DNA of 64,000 nucleotides from Vibrio sp. 99-8-1 (GTDB lineage: Bacteria; Pseudomonadota; Gammaproteobacteria; Enterobacterales; Vibrionaceae). Location: NCBI RefSeq assembly GCF_013114595.1, contig NZ_VTXE01000004.1, positions 62,001 through 126,000 of the forward strand, given 5' to 3'. Position 1 is the stretch's first letter. Every line of letters begins with the position of its first letter. The notes under the pieces are model-generated. The model saw only the letters and a program-made list of their open reading frames with translations, had not been told where the DNA came from and did no database searches. This document shows positions 27,973 through 36,647 of this stretch, piece after piece. Position numbers and translations under genes: made by a program.

Positions 27973-29184
27973 ATGAAAATTTACCTAATTAAAGCCTCGT
28001 CCGGCAGTGATTACTCAAAATACAAAGCAGAGACAGGCGGGCCTCCTCAGAACATATTTGCAGCCGCGGCGGCAACACCGAAGCACTATCAGCTTGATAT
28101 GACCGATGAAACCATTGGAATGACTACCGATTTCGATTCGGATGCAGATTTAATCGTCATCTTCATGTCTACTCCAGACGCTTACCGTGCTTACGAGATT
28201 TCTAACACCTTCTATGAAAAGGGAAAAACCGTCATTCTCGGAGGGCTTCACACTCAGTTCAATCAGGATGAAGCGAAAGAGTACGCACACAGCCTGATCA
28301 TTGGTGAAGTCGAAAATTACTGGCAACAGATGCTAAGCGATTTTGAGCAAGGTCTTCTTAAAGAAAAATACCAGAGCACAGAGCCTGTAGACCTTAGTAA
28401 ACTAAACCCTTACCCGACCAATATTATTTCCCCTTCAGAGTATGGTTATACATGGTCAGTTGTCGTCACAAGGGGATGCCCGTACAAGTGTAATTTCTGT
28501 CTGGTGCATAAGTTTTTCAATAAATTTCAGATGCGTCCTATTGAGAATATCGTTGCTGAGCTGAAATATTTAAAGCAAGAAGGTATTGACTGGGTTGAGC
28601 TTCATTCGGATAACCTGACTCATAACAGAGAGTATGCATTGCAGCTCTTTGAGGCCATCGCTCCGCTAGACATGAAGTTTTATGGTGAGACAACGGTACT
28701 TATCGCCAGAGATGAAGAACTGCTAAAAGCAGCAAAAAATGCAGGGTTTCAGGCAGTATTACTCGGGATAGAAACCCCTTCTGAAGAGGCGCTTAAATCC
28801 CAGAAAAAAGGCTTCGTAAAGCCTGCAAAGATGAAAGAGTATATAGCGAAGATCAGAGAGCACGGTATAGAAGTCTGGGGTGACTTCCTGTTTGGATTTG
28901 ATGAGCATACACCAGAGATCTTTAAGCAGACTCAGCAGTTTATCGACGATATTAAGGTAGACAAAGTGATCCCTCACTACATGATCCCGTTTCCGGGTTC
29001 AGAGGTGTTTACCAAACTGGATAACGATGGCCGGATCCTGACAAAAGACTGGTCTGAATATGATGGCAGCCATGCCGTTTATCAGCCGAAAAATATGACA
29101 ACGACAGAGCTGGAAGAGGGAATCTACTGGATCTGGAAAAAGAACACTGGCTTTATGAATAAGTTTAAAAGCTGGTTTGGGTAA
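27973..29184 (+). CDS. Radical-SAM protein with N-terminal cobalamin-binding-like domain
   Basis: About 403 aa. The [4Fe-4S]/SAM motif C-x3-C-x2-C is CPYKCNFC near residues 168-175 (preceded by VVVTRG). The N-terminal ~130 residues have the layout of a B12-binding Rossmann domain (DLIVIFMSTPDAYRAYEI, VILGGLHTQ, IIGEVE) but lack the DxHxxG motif, so cobalamin may bind base-off or not at all. The C-terminal half has GIETPSEEAL and GDFLFGFDEHTPE, usual for B12-radical-SAM proteins. Start: ATG 27973 has GGAGA upstream; an ATG at 27955 overlaps the upstream stop but has no Shine-Dalgarno sequence. Reaction unknown. Confidence 0.85.
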   Translation: MKIYLIKASSGSDYSKYKAETGGPPQNIFAAAAATPKHYQLDMTDETIGMTTDFDSDADLIVIFMSTPDAYRAYEISNTFYEKGKTVILGGLHTQFNQDEAKEYAHSLIIGEVENYWQQMLSDFEQGLLKEKYQSTEPVDLSKLNPYPTNIISPSEYGYTWSVVVTRGCPYKCNFCLVHKFFNKFQMRPIENIVAELKYLKQEGIDWVELHSDNLTHNREYALQLFEAIAPLDMKFYGETTVLIARDEELLKAAKNAGFQAVLLGIETPSEEALKSQKKGFVKPAKMKEYIAKIREHGIEVWGDFLFGFDEHTPEIFKQTQQFIDDIKVDKVIPHYMIPFPGSEVFTKLDNDGRILTKDWSEYDGSHAVYQPKNMTTTELEEGIYWIWKKNTGFMNKFKSWFG

Positions 29185-29200
29185 CCAAGTAGCAAAACCT

Positions 29201-29303
29201 GAAAGGACAGTCATCATTAACTAAAGAAAAGCGTCTAAAAAACAACGGCTCTTTTGGTGACTTTTTCACCGCAGGAAAAGATGTTTAAGGTGCCTGTCCT
29301 TGT
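29201..29303. repeat. Inverted-repeat element with GGACAG/CTGTCC ends
   Basis: AAGGACAG (29203-29210) and CTGTCCTT (29294-29301) bracket about 100 bp. The left part (29201-29230) is shared with 25894-25921, and a sequence like the right part (AAGGTGYCTRTCCTTG) recurs at about 37021-37037. It may be a small non-autonomous or REP-like element; no transposase is present. Confidence 0.4.
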
Positions 29304-29310
29304 AAGCTAA

Positions 29311-29705
29311 GAAGCTGACAATCTTGTAAAAAACCAGCAACGAGAACTTGCAATCTTGCATACTGAGCAGCAGAAGTTACAAGAGAGTGTTGAAGTACTG
29401 GCAATGGTTATGTAGCGATGGAATCTTCTATTAATACAAAACGGGACGAATTGGATATCGTAGAAGACGAACTGGAACGGGCTACCCAGGAGTTGAAACT
29501 GGTCGATGTACAAACTCGAAAAGTCGTAGAGAAGACTATTGAGAATGTCTTCATGCTGCTACTGGCCAAAACCAAGGGTAACCACGCTCTTGCTCGCAAG
29601 TTCACCGATAAGCTATCCTCATCTATTGCTATGGAAGTCCCTACTCTTCGAGAACCTTTGTTACAAAATGCGCTTTCAATAGATGAAACAGAGCTATCGC
29701 TGTAA
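29311..29705 (+). pseudogene. Frameshifted coiled-coil gene; intact 3' part 29418-29705
   Basis: A 95-aa frame from ATG 29418 encodes a charged, heptad-like protein (KRDELDIVEDELERATQELK then VVEKTIENVFMLLLAKTKGN). Immediately upstream, in a different frame, 29311-29415 encodes another coiled-coil stretch (NQQRELAILHTEQQKLQESV) that ends at TAG 29413-29415 and has no start codon. Together they look like one coiled-coil gene broken by a frameshift, with the 3' part possibly still translated from ATG 29418. No family is recognised. A terminator follows. Confidence 0.45.
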
Positions 29706-29717
29706 GTGTAAAACATA

Positions 29718-29742
29718 TGAGGCAGAAAACGGTTCTGTCTCA
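29718..29742 (+). terminator. Hairpin before the defence-like operon
   Basis: TGAGGCAGAA (29718-29727) pairs with TTCTGTCTCA (29733-29742) with one G-U pair and a 5-nt loop, 13 nt after the coiled-coil frame. Confidence 0.55.
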
Positions 29743-29925
29743 TTCCTCCTTATCTCTTCACGCTGATTAGCTGACTAATACCTCAACGTTTGATGTACTA
29801 GAATCAGATACAGATCAGAGTTTATACGCAGAGTATATGGATAATATATACTCTAACTTGTTGATATTTCGAATAATAAGAAATAGACATCTCCCATCTA
29901 CAACTTCTATGGACTAAACGCTTAT

Positions 29926-30735
29926 ATGGACCTATTCAATTTTCTAACCACTTTATGTAACGACATAGTTCCCAAAAGAACTAAAGTACATCTGGCGGTT
30001 TGGAATGGACAGGACAACCCGCTTGAGGTGTATCTAGCAGGCGATTTTGAAGAGTGGCAAAGCTGGCAATCGAAAAAAAATTTTAACCTAGATTTTATCG
30101 TTTCTTTGATTCAGTTACCTGAGCCTGATACATGGCTATTTGCTGGAGCCTATCACTCTATAGAATGTGAGTGGAATGAAGACCATTATGATTACAAAAC
30201 TCAGGAAGTCGAAGAACTCAAGACGTATGCGGGAAGATTAAAAGTGTCATTTGCCAGGTCTGGAAGGCAATCTTATCTGGTAGCGGAAAACTGGCCAAAT
30301 GCGTTTGAAGTCTATGAAATGTTGCCAGAAAAGTTAGCTGTTGAAAGTTTTAAAGGATATCAGCGTACCAGCCTTTCTAGAAAAAAGCTTGATATCATAG
30401 TGAAACAGCAGGTTAACGACTGGAAAACAGCTCTATCAGGCGTTTCTGGAATCTATTTGATTACCGATTTATATACAGGTAAGCACTATGTAGGAAGCGC
30501 AACTGGTGATGGAGGTATTTGGCAACGCTGGTCTGACTATGCTCGCTCAGGCCATGGTGGAAACTCAAGATTTAGACAACTCATCAAGGATAATGGGATT
30601 GGCTACGTGAGCAACTTTCAATATTCCATATTAGAGATAGCAGACACCCACACTACTAAGGAAGATATCCTTCTAAGAGAAAGCTACTGGAAAGATATAC
30701 TAGCAACTCGACGATTTGGACTAAACAACAACTAG
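29926..30735 (+). CDS. GIY-YIG nuclease-domain protein, first gene of defence-like operon
   Basis: 269 aa. The C-terminal ~100 residues are a GIY-YIG nuclease with the key residues visible: GIYLITD and KHYVGSA strands, Arg in GIWQRWSDYARSG, the metal-binding Glu in LLRESYWKDIL and the final Asn of RFGLNNN. The N-terminal ~160 residues (from TKVHLAVWNGQDNPLEVYLA) are a separate domain with an FEEWQSW motif, seen in some GIY-YIG proteins but of unknown role, perhaps DNA or target recognition. It precedes the OLD-type gene by 57 nt, same strand. No dedicated promoter is obvious; a -10-like TATAAT-poor AT stretch lies at 29820-29920. Confidence 0.82.
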   Translation: MDLFNFLTTLCNDIVPKRTKVHLAVWNGQDNPLEVYLAGDFEEWQSWQSKKNFNLDFIVSLIQLPEPDTWLFAGAYHSIECEWNEDHYDYKTQEVEELKTYAGRLKVSFARSGRQSYLVAENWPNAFEVYEMLPEKLAVESFKGYQRTSLSRKKLDIIVKQQVNDWKTALSGVSGIYLITDLYTGKHYVGSATGDGGIWQRWSDYARSGHGGNSRFRQLIKDNGIGYVSNFQYSILEIADTHTTKEDILLRESYWKDILATRRFGLNNN

Positions 30736-30792
30736 AATAAACAATAGCTTACTGATTAAGCTATTTATATAGTAGATAAGGCTTTGATTCAC

Positions 30793-32988
30793 ATGTATTT
30801 AGAAAGTGTAGAAATAAAAAACTATAGGAAGTTTGGCTCTAATAATAATATTGTTAGATTTGTAATGCCTGAAGCTATTGATCTAGAAGACAAACCTTCT
30901 GATCCCCCATCTTTGGTTGCCCCCTCATCAACATTGATAATTGGCAAAAATAATTCAGGTAAGACCACAATTGCTAATGCAATAAAATTCGTATGCTCTC
31001 ATTCACAACCAAAAGCTACAGATTTTAACATTTACTACTTAAATCAGTTACTAGAGCAATATAAGGACATATATGCGAGAGGGGAAAAACTAGCTATAGA
31101 AGTATGTTCTACACCAGAAATAGAAATAACTCTAATGGTAAAAATGCAAGTTAGTGGTGATGACTTAATTACAAACTTATCGAGCTTTTTACCAATTGAT
31201 GCCAAAGATGGTGATGTGCAAAAAGCAATAATAAAGCTAAAAATAACAGTAGCTGAATCAGAAGATTTTTTTACGCGTGTGACCAATATCTTGTCACAAT
31301 CTCTAAACAGTCAAGAGGAATTTGATTCATTTTGCAGTTTATTGAACGGTGATGTTTCAGACGCAAGTGACGACTATAAATCCTTTATATTTCAATACAT
31401 AGACATGAATGGCAACATAGTAAGAAACTTTTCCATATCTAGCCTTCTAAATATAAAAGAAATAAAAGCAAACCGTCACCTTAAAGAGAATGTACTTAGC
31501 GAGATATACACTAAGATTGTAAGGTTTCAGTTTGAAAACGATAGCAACACAAAAAAAGACCTTGAAGTAGAAGTAAAGAAAATAAACAGTCAGATTACTG
31601 AAAAAGTTGAAGGCAAAAGCTCCGACGTATCTGAGGTTTTAAAACAAGTAGAAAGCACCAATCATGTGGGTCTCAATCTTACTGGCAATGTCACTTATGA
31701 ATCAATACTAAAAGGGCTTATAAAATACAATTTTAGTGACGGTGATATTTATATACCAGAAGATCAATTCGGGTTAGGTTATATTAACTTAATTAATATA
31801 ATAGGTGAAATAATACATTACATTGATAGTTATCAAAATGATTCACACAGAAGTCGCATTAATTTATTATTTATCGAAGAACCAGAAGCATTTATGCATC
31901 CTCAAATGCAGGAGTTCTTTATAAATAGAATTGATAACACGGTAAAAAAAGCAATTGAAAATGCCAATTTTTCATCTAAAGAAGAAAAGTTATCCTTGTA
32001 TTGTCAGATTGCTATTACTACACATTCGTCACACATCGTCAATAGCAAGATACACAGTAGCAATTCATTTAATAACATAAACTACCTGACGCCAAAGGAT
32101 AAATCATCAGAAGTCAGAGTTTTAAGTGATGAAAAAGTTGTTGACGATTCTAGTGCTAGCAATGATTTAGTATTCATAAAAAAACACATAAAATATAAAG
32201 TATCTGAATTGTTTTTTAGTGATGCTGTTATTTTTGTGGAAGGTACTACAGAGGAATCTCTATTACAAACCTATATTGAACAAGATCAGACATTAAAAAA
32301 CTATTATATTTCCGTGTTCAATATAAACGGTGCTCATGGAAAAGTATATCTTCCCCTAATTAAGGAGTTATCTATCCCATGCTTGATAATTACGGACTTA
32401 GATATAAAAAGGGCTGATTGTGAAAAAAATAAGCCACACGAAAAGAAGTTTACTTGCACTAAATGCGGTCAGAGAGAAAACAAAGATGGGGTTGTTTATG
32501 TAAGAGGAGTTAAACCAAGATTTAGTCAAATGAGGTCATTGACCAACCGAATAACGACAAACTCAACATTAATAGAATTAACAGGAAAAAATAATATAGA
32601 CTCTATGGAGTACTATGGAAAGAATAACGTGTATGTTGTGTTTCAAAAAGATAGTATTAATGGTTATTTCGCTACAAGCCTAGAAGAAGCATTAATTTTA
32701 ACAAATCACTCTAATAAAGTTATAAATTCTGCTATTGAGTCCACTATGCCAAGAGTATATAAATCTATTATTGGGACAGACAAAAATATTAGCAATATAC
32801 TTAATAGCTCATTTGAAATTCAAAGCAAACTATCTAAAAGTAGTAAGAAGGGAGAATTCTCAAGTAATCTGATTTACGAACTATTGACCTGTAAAGATAA
32901 AGACCGACCTCTGTTACCTGATTACATTCTGGATGGTTTCAAATGGCTAGGTTCAAAATTAGCCTCAGAAACCCCAGAAAGGAGATAA
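30793..32988 (+). CDS. OLD-family ATPase with C-terminal TOPRIM nuclease (GajA-like)
   Basis: 731 aa from ATG 30793 (a TTG at 30784 is the only longer option). Walker A is IIGKNNSGKTT near residues 52-60. Walker B and D-loop are LLFIEEPEAFMHPQMQEFF near 358-376, then the H-loop ITTHSSHIV. The TOPRIM domain begins with VIFVEGTTEESLL (Glu near 483) and continues to LIITDLDIKRAD (Asp pair near 535). A C-x2-C pair (CTKCGQ, ~555-560) sits just after the DxD, an insertion not expected in a basic TOPRIM. Paired with a UvrD helicase this is the class 2 OLD or Gabija GajA layout. It is longer than B. cereus GajA (~580 aa). AT-rich relative to its neighbours. Confidence 0.87.
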   Translation: MYLESVEIKNYRKFGSNNNIVRFVMPEAIDLEDKPSDPPSLVAPSSTLIIGKNNSGKTTIANAIKFVCSHSQPKATDFNIYYLNQLLEQYKDIYARGEKLAIEVCSTPEIEITLMVKMQVSGDDLITNLSSFLPIDAKDGDVQKAIIKLKITVAESEDFFTRVTNILSQSLNSQEEFDSFCSLLNGDVSDASDDYKSFIFQYIDMNGNIVRNFSISSLLNIKEIKANRHLKENVLSEIYTKIVRFQFENDSNTKKDLEVEVKKINSQITEKVEGKSSDVSEVLKQVESTNHVGLNLTGNVTYESILKGLIKYNFSDGDIYIPEDQFGLGYINLINIIGEIIHYIDSYQNDSHRSRINLLFIEEPEAFMHPQMQEFFINRIDNTVKKAIENANFSSKEEKLSLYCQIAITTHSSHIVNSKIHSSNSFNNINYLTPKDKSSEVRVLSDEKVVDDSSASNDLVFIKKHIKYKVSELFFSDAVIFVEGTTEESLLQTYIEQDQTLKNYYISVFNINGAHGKVYLPLIKELSIPCLIITDLDIKRADCEKNKPHEKKFTCTKCGQRENKDGVVYVRGVKPRFSQMRSLTNRITTNSTLIELTGKNNIDSMEYYGKNNVYVVFQKDSINGYFATSLEEALILTNHSNKVINSAIESTMPRVYKSIIGTDKNISNILNSSFEIQSKLSKSSKKGEFSSNLIYELLTCKDKDRPLLPDYILDGFKWLGSKLASETPERR

Positions 32989-32992
32989 ATCA

Positions 32993-35125
32993 ATGAATTC
33001 AAATGAGATTAAAGAGCAAGAAATTCAAGATACTTTATTTGAATGTATTGATAATCATGTTAGCTTTCGTTTTGACTCAGGAGCTGGTTCTGGTAAAACT
33101 TACTCTTTGGTAGAATGTTTGCGTTACCTGGTAAAAAACAAACTAAATACAATTATAAATCACAATCAGAAAATTGCGTGTATAACATATACAAATGTAG
33201 CTGTTAAAGAAATTCGGGAGCGAATTGGCACCACCGACACAATTGAAATTTCAACTATTCATGAAAGATTATGGAACATTATTAGAATATATCAACCTCA
33301 GCTTGTTTCACTACACAAGAATAAGTTAGAGCTTGAGTTACAAGCCATAGAAAAAGATCTCAATAATAATGACAAAAAATCAAAATACAAGTTATTCGCA
33401 GAATTAGAAAGCAATGAAAGAGATGACTTTGTAGATTATGCTTATAAAACTGAGGACTTATTTTATAAATCTCAGAATTTAAAAGCTGCTGATTTTAAAA
33501 AAAGTTATAAAGATTATATAGACATACCCGATCCAGATTGTTTAACGAGCATAATATCAAATGTTGCAAATTTTAAATCAATAATAAGATTGATCTACAG
33601 AAAGCGTCGTTATCAAGTCAGTATTGATAAAATAACAGAAGGAGTATATAACCGCGTAGATTACGATAGCGCTAGTAACCAAGATAGATTAGGATCAATG
33701 AAATTTAGTCATGACACTCTTTTGGAGTACAGCTACGAAATGATTCGTACTTACCCCATTCTAAAAAAAGTGATCATTGATAAATATCCATTTGTTTTTG
33801 TAGACGAATATCAGGATACAGCGAAATCTGTAGTTTTGATTATGAAGGAACTACACGATTACTCTGCATTAAATGGGTTTAACTGGCTAGTGGGCTACTT
33901 TGGAGATACCGCTCAAAATATTTATGGTAGTGGAATAGGGAAAAATATTGAAACATATCATAATAATTTGCATATAATTAATAAGGAATTCAACAGACGA
34001 TCTCACGAACAAGTGATCAATATTATCAATAAAGTAAGGAATGATCATATTTGTCAAGTTCCCTTTTCAGAAAAAAGAGAAGGTAATGTGAAATTTTATT
34101 ATTCATCCGAAAATAATCAGAATAAGTTAGATTTAACTAATGTATTTTTGTCTGAATACAAGAGAGATATTGGTAATGAGAAAATAGACTGTCTTGTTCT
34201 AACAAATAAGATTATGTGCCAGCTAAATAAATTTGGTGACATTTATGATACATATTCAAAATTTGAGAGTGTATACTTTGACAACGTCAATACAGAACTT
34301 CTTTCTAAAGACAGAGAAAATTTAAGTCCTATAATTAGCCAAGTTTATCTTTTTATTAAACTTTATGAAAAGTTATATAACCCCAATACTTCATACTACG
34401 ATATTTTGGGAGATACTAAAAGAAAAATCACTTTTAATGAAGCTAACTCCCTTATCAATCAATTAAGAGATAATTCTTACAATTCTTTGTTACGCGTAAT
34501 AAGGTCAGTATCCAATATCGCATTAAAAAACCAAAAAAATCCAGCTTTAGATCCTATTTTAAGACACAATCTCAACTTAAACAGAGATGATTTTTCTGAC
34601 TACGGCTCTATAGAGAAATACATTAAGTCACAACTATATAGCCTTGCAGCAATAAGAAATACTAATACCGACTCCTCTAATAGTGATGACGAGTATAATA
34701 AAAAATCTTCGCTGGCAGAAAGTTTTTTATCTATATCAATTGAACAATGGTTGTATTGGTTCAATTTCCTTAACCAAACAGATGAGTTGGATATCAAGTA
34801 TCATACTTACCATGGGACTAAGGGCGAGGAGTATGATAATGTTGCAATAATAATGGAGCATAGTTTTGGAAATGGACATAAAGGAAAAAACAAGTTTAAG
34901 AATTATTTCCACTATCTTCAGTCTAATGAAGAAGAACAAAAGAAAATATTGGAAGATGAGTCTGCGAAAATAGAGTTAGATAACACGAGAAATCTTCTTT
35001 ACGTTGTATGCTCCAGATCTATAAAAAATCTGCGGTTATTGTACTTAGACGATATATCTGACATATCAGAAGGAATAGAATCTATATTCGTAGATGTACA
35101 TGAGTGGAAAAAAGTTAATAACTAA
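32993..35125 (+). CDS. UvrD/Rep-type SF1 helicase (GajB-like)
   Basis: 710 aa. All SF1A motifs are intact: Walker A SGAGSGKTYSL, motif Ia ACITYTNVAVKEI, motif II FVDEYQDT (Tyr instead of the usual Ala in DEAQD), motif III GYFGDTAQNIYG, motif IV FNRRSHEQV, motif V TYHGTKGEEYDNV and motif VI LLYVVCSRS. The start follows the OLD stop by 4 nt with GGAGAT just upstream, so the pair is translated together. This is longer than B. cereus GajB (~500 aa). AT-rich with rare-codon use unlike the flanking Vibrio genes, which points to horizontal acquisition. Confidence 0.88.
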   Translation: MNSNEIKEQEIQDTLFECIDNHVSFRFDSGAGSGKTYSLVECLRYLVKNKLNTIINHNQKIACITYTNVAVKEIRERIGTTDTIEISTIHERLWNIIRIYQPQLVSLHKNKLELELQAIEKDLNNNDKKSKYKLFAELESNERDDFVDYAYKTEDLFYKSQNLKAADFKKSYKDYIDIPDPDCLTSIISNVANFKSIIRLIYRKRRYQVSIDKITEGVYNRVDYDSASNQDRLGSMKFSHDTLLEYSYEMIRTYPILKKVIIDKYPFVFVDEYQDTAKSVVLIMKELHDYSALNGFNWLVGYFGDTAQNIYGSGIGKNIETYHNNLHIINKEFNRRSHEQVINIINKVRNDHICQVPFSEKREGNVKFYYSSENNQNKLDLTNVFLSEYKRDIGNEKIDCLVLTNKIMCQLNKFGDIYDTYSKFESVYFDNVNTELLSKDRENLSPIISQVYLFIKLYEKLYNPNTSYYDILGDTKRKITFNEANSLINQLRDNSYNSLLRVIRSVSNIALKNQKNPALDPILRHNLNLNRDDFSDYGSIEKYIKSQLYSLAAIRNTNTDSSNSDDEYNKKSSLAESFLSISIEQWLYWFNFLNQTDELDIKYHTYHGTKGEEYDNVAIIMEHSFGNGHKGKNKFKNYFHYLQSNEEEQKKILEDESAKIELDNTRNLLYVVCSRSIKNLRLLYLDDISDISEGIESIFVDVHEWKKVNN

Positions 35126-35161
35126 TATCGTGTAATAGTGTTAGCTAAAAGGAAACGATCA

Positions 35162-36118
35162 ATGTCTATACTGCAAAATGCTATTGATTCTATATGTATT
35201 GGCTTAGAAGACTACGAATCCAAAGATGAGCGCAGAATTCCATCTGCTACAAGAAATATATTTGCGGGAATACTGCTGCTTTTTAAGCATCGATTGTGTC
35301 AATTGAGCCCTGAGGACTCAGACGAAGTACTAATCAAACAAAGAGTATTACCACAAATCGATTCCAAAGGAGCTATTCGATGGATAGGACAGGGAAAGAA
35401 AACCGTTGATGTACAAAATATCAAAGAGCGTTTCAAATCATTAGGTATAGTTGTCAACTGGAATCGACTCGAGAAAATTAACGCATATAGAAACAACATT
35501 GAACACTACTATAGTTCTCAAAGTCCTACCTCTGTACAACAGTTGATTTCAGATTCATTTGTAATTATTAGAGACTTTATAGCTGGAGAGTTGAACCAAG
35601 ATCCAAAAAGCTTATTGGGGGAAGAAAGCTGGCAAATTATGGTCGAAATCAGTGAAGTATATGAGAAAGAGAAGTCTCTTTGTATCTCTGCACTAGAGTC
35701 GCTTAGTTACATAAATAGTTCAATATGTGACGCATTCACAAGATATCAATGTCAAGAATGTGGTTCAGAGTTAATTGAGCCACACAAGAGGTCGATAGAA
35801 GCACTACATGCTCAATTTAACTGTCGATCATGTGGTCACGTCGAAGACTATGAACAGATTATTAATAAAGTTATTTCTGAATATTACGCGGCTGACCATT
35901 ACCTAGCAATGACCGATGGTAACGATGTTCCAACTGTTGATTGTCCTTCATGCGGTGATGGTATATATCTTGTTCAGGACAGGGTTTGTGCTTCATGTGG
36001 ATATACTGCCGCTGCTAGTTGTATGCGCTGCGGGGGTAATATTCCACCAGAAGAAATAAGTGACAGCGAACTATGCGGATATTGTGCTTACATGTATCAA
36101 AAGCTTATGAGTGAGTAA
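35162..36118 (+). CDS. HEPN-motif protein with three zinc-ribbon modules
   Basis: 318 aa from ATG 35162 (AAAAGGAAAC upstream; the longer frame from 35138 adds a basic LAKRKRS stretch). The N-terminal ~200 residues are helical and contain NAYRNNIEHYY, an R-x4-H motif (RNNIEH, residues 110-115) as in HEPN ribonucleases. The C-terminal half has twelve cysteines in six C-x2-C knuckles forming three zinc-ribbon-like units: CQECGSEL with CRSCGH, CPSCGDGI with CASCGY, and CMRCGGNI with CGYCAY. It follows the helicase by 36 nt and ends the operon. Fusion of a HEPN-type fold with zinc ribbons suggests an RNA- or DNA-sensing effector; not a described Gabija component as far as is known. Confidence 0.75.
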   Translation: MSILQNAIDSICIGLEDYESKDERRIPSATRNIFAGILLLFKHRLCQLSPEDSDEVLIKQRVLPQIDSKGAIRWIGQGKKTVDVQNIKERFKSLGIVVNWNRLEKINAYRNNIEHYYSSQSPTSVQQLISDSFVIIRDFIAGELNQDPKSLLGEESWQIMVEISEVYEKEKSLCISALESLSYINSSICDAFTRYQCQECGSELIEPHKRSIEALHAQFNCRSCGHVEDYEQIINKVISEYYAADHYLAMTDGNDVPTVDCPSCGDGIYLVQDRVCASCGYTAAASCMRCGGNIPPEEISDSELCGYCAYMYQKLMSE

Positions 36119-36249
36119 TAATCTCTTGACAAACACATCATGTTCTGTGTAGGGTGTATGTGAATTACATTTGTTCAACCCTGACTTTTGATGCATTAGG
36201 GTAACATCCTGAAATAAAAAGGATGTTTTAGAATTAGAGGAAAATTATC

Positions 36250-36277
36250 TAGGGTTCAAATCCCTATCTCTCCACCA
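36250..36277 (+). other. 3' end of a serine-type tRNA (integration scar)
   Basis: The T arm is complete: stem TAGGG (36250-36254), loop TTCAAAT (36255-36261), stem CCCTA (36262-36266). It is followed by the 3' acceptor strand TCTCTCC, discriminator A and encoded CCA (36267-36277). The acceptor implies a 5' strand GGAGAGA, as in serine tRNAs. No 5' half is present here or elsewhere in the window. The original terminator follows at once. Confidence 0.75.
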
Positions 36278-36283
36278 CATTCT

Positions 36284-36311
36284 AAGCCCTAGCAGAAATG
36301 CTAGGGCTTTT
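36284..36311 (+). terminator. Terminator after the tRNA remnant
   Basis: AAGCCCTAGC (36284-36293) and GCTAGGGCTT (36300-36309) form a perfect 10-bp stem followed by TT and CC. Its position 6 nt past the CCA is that of a native tRNA terminator. Confidence 0.8.
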
Positions 36312-36647
36312 CCGTTTCTTCATTACAGGTTAAAAAATAGTGAAGTCGAATATTGCCTTTATCCTTCCACAGTTCGCTAAACTAGCAATCACGCTGATAC
36401 AAAACCCGCACTCAATTAAAGCAAATTAAAATTCAAACCAACCACAACGTATTGACACTTCAACACTAGAAATCATATGCTTACCCCGTACTGGCAAAAT
36501 CCAGTGTCGGGTTTAGGACCCCGTTTATCACACAGCATTTAAATGCCAACATTGCGTTGTTCTTTATGTGCGGCTTTAGCGCATCCAAATTTAATGAAAT
36601 TGTCTACTTTAACGACCAATGAATGAATTATGGTGAGCTGAGCGGGG

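Noticed and set aside
36480..36600. Hairpin-rich stretch as a retron msr or integron attC site
   Set aside because: No reverse transcriptase or integrase gene nearby, and the pairing lacks attC R-box spacing.
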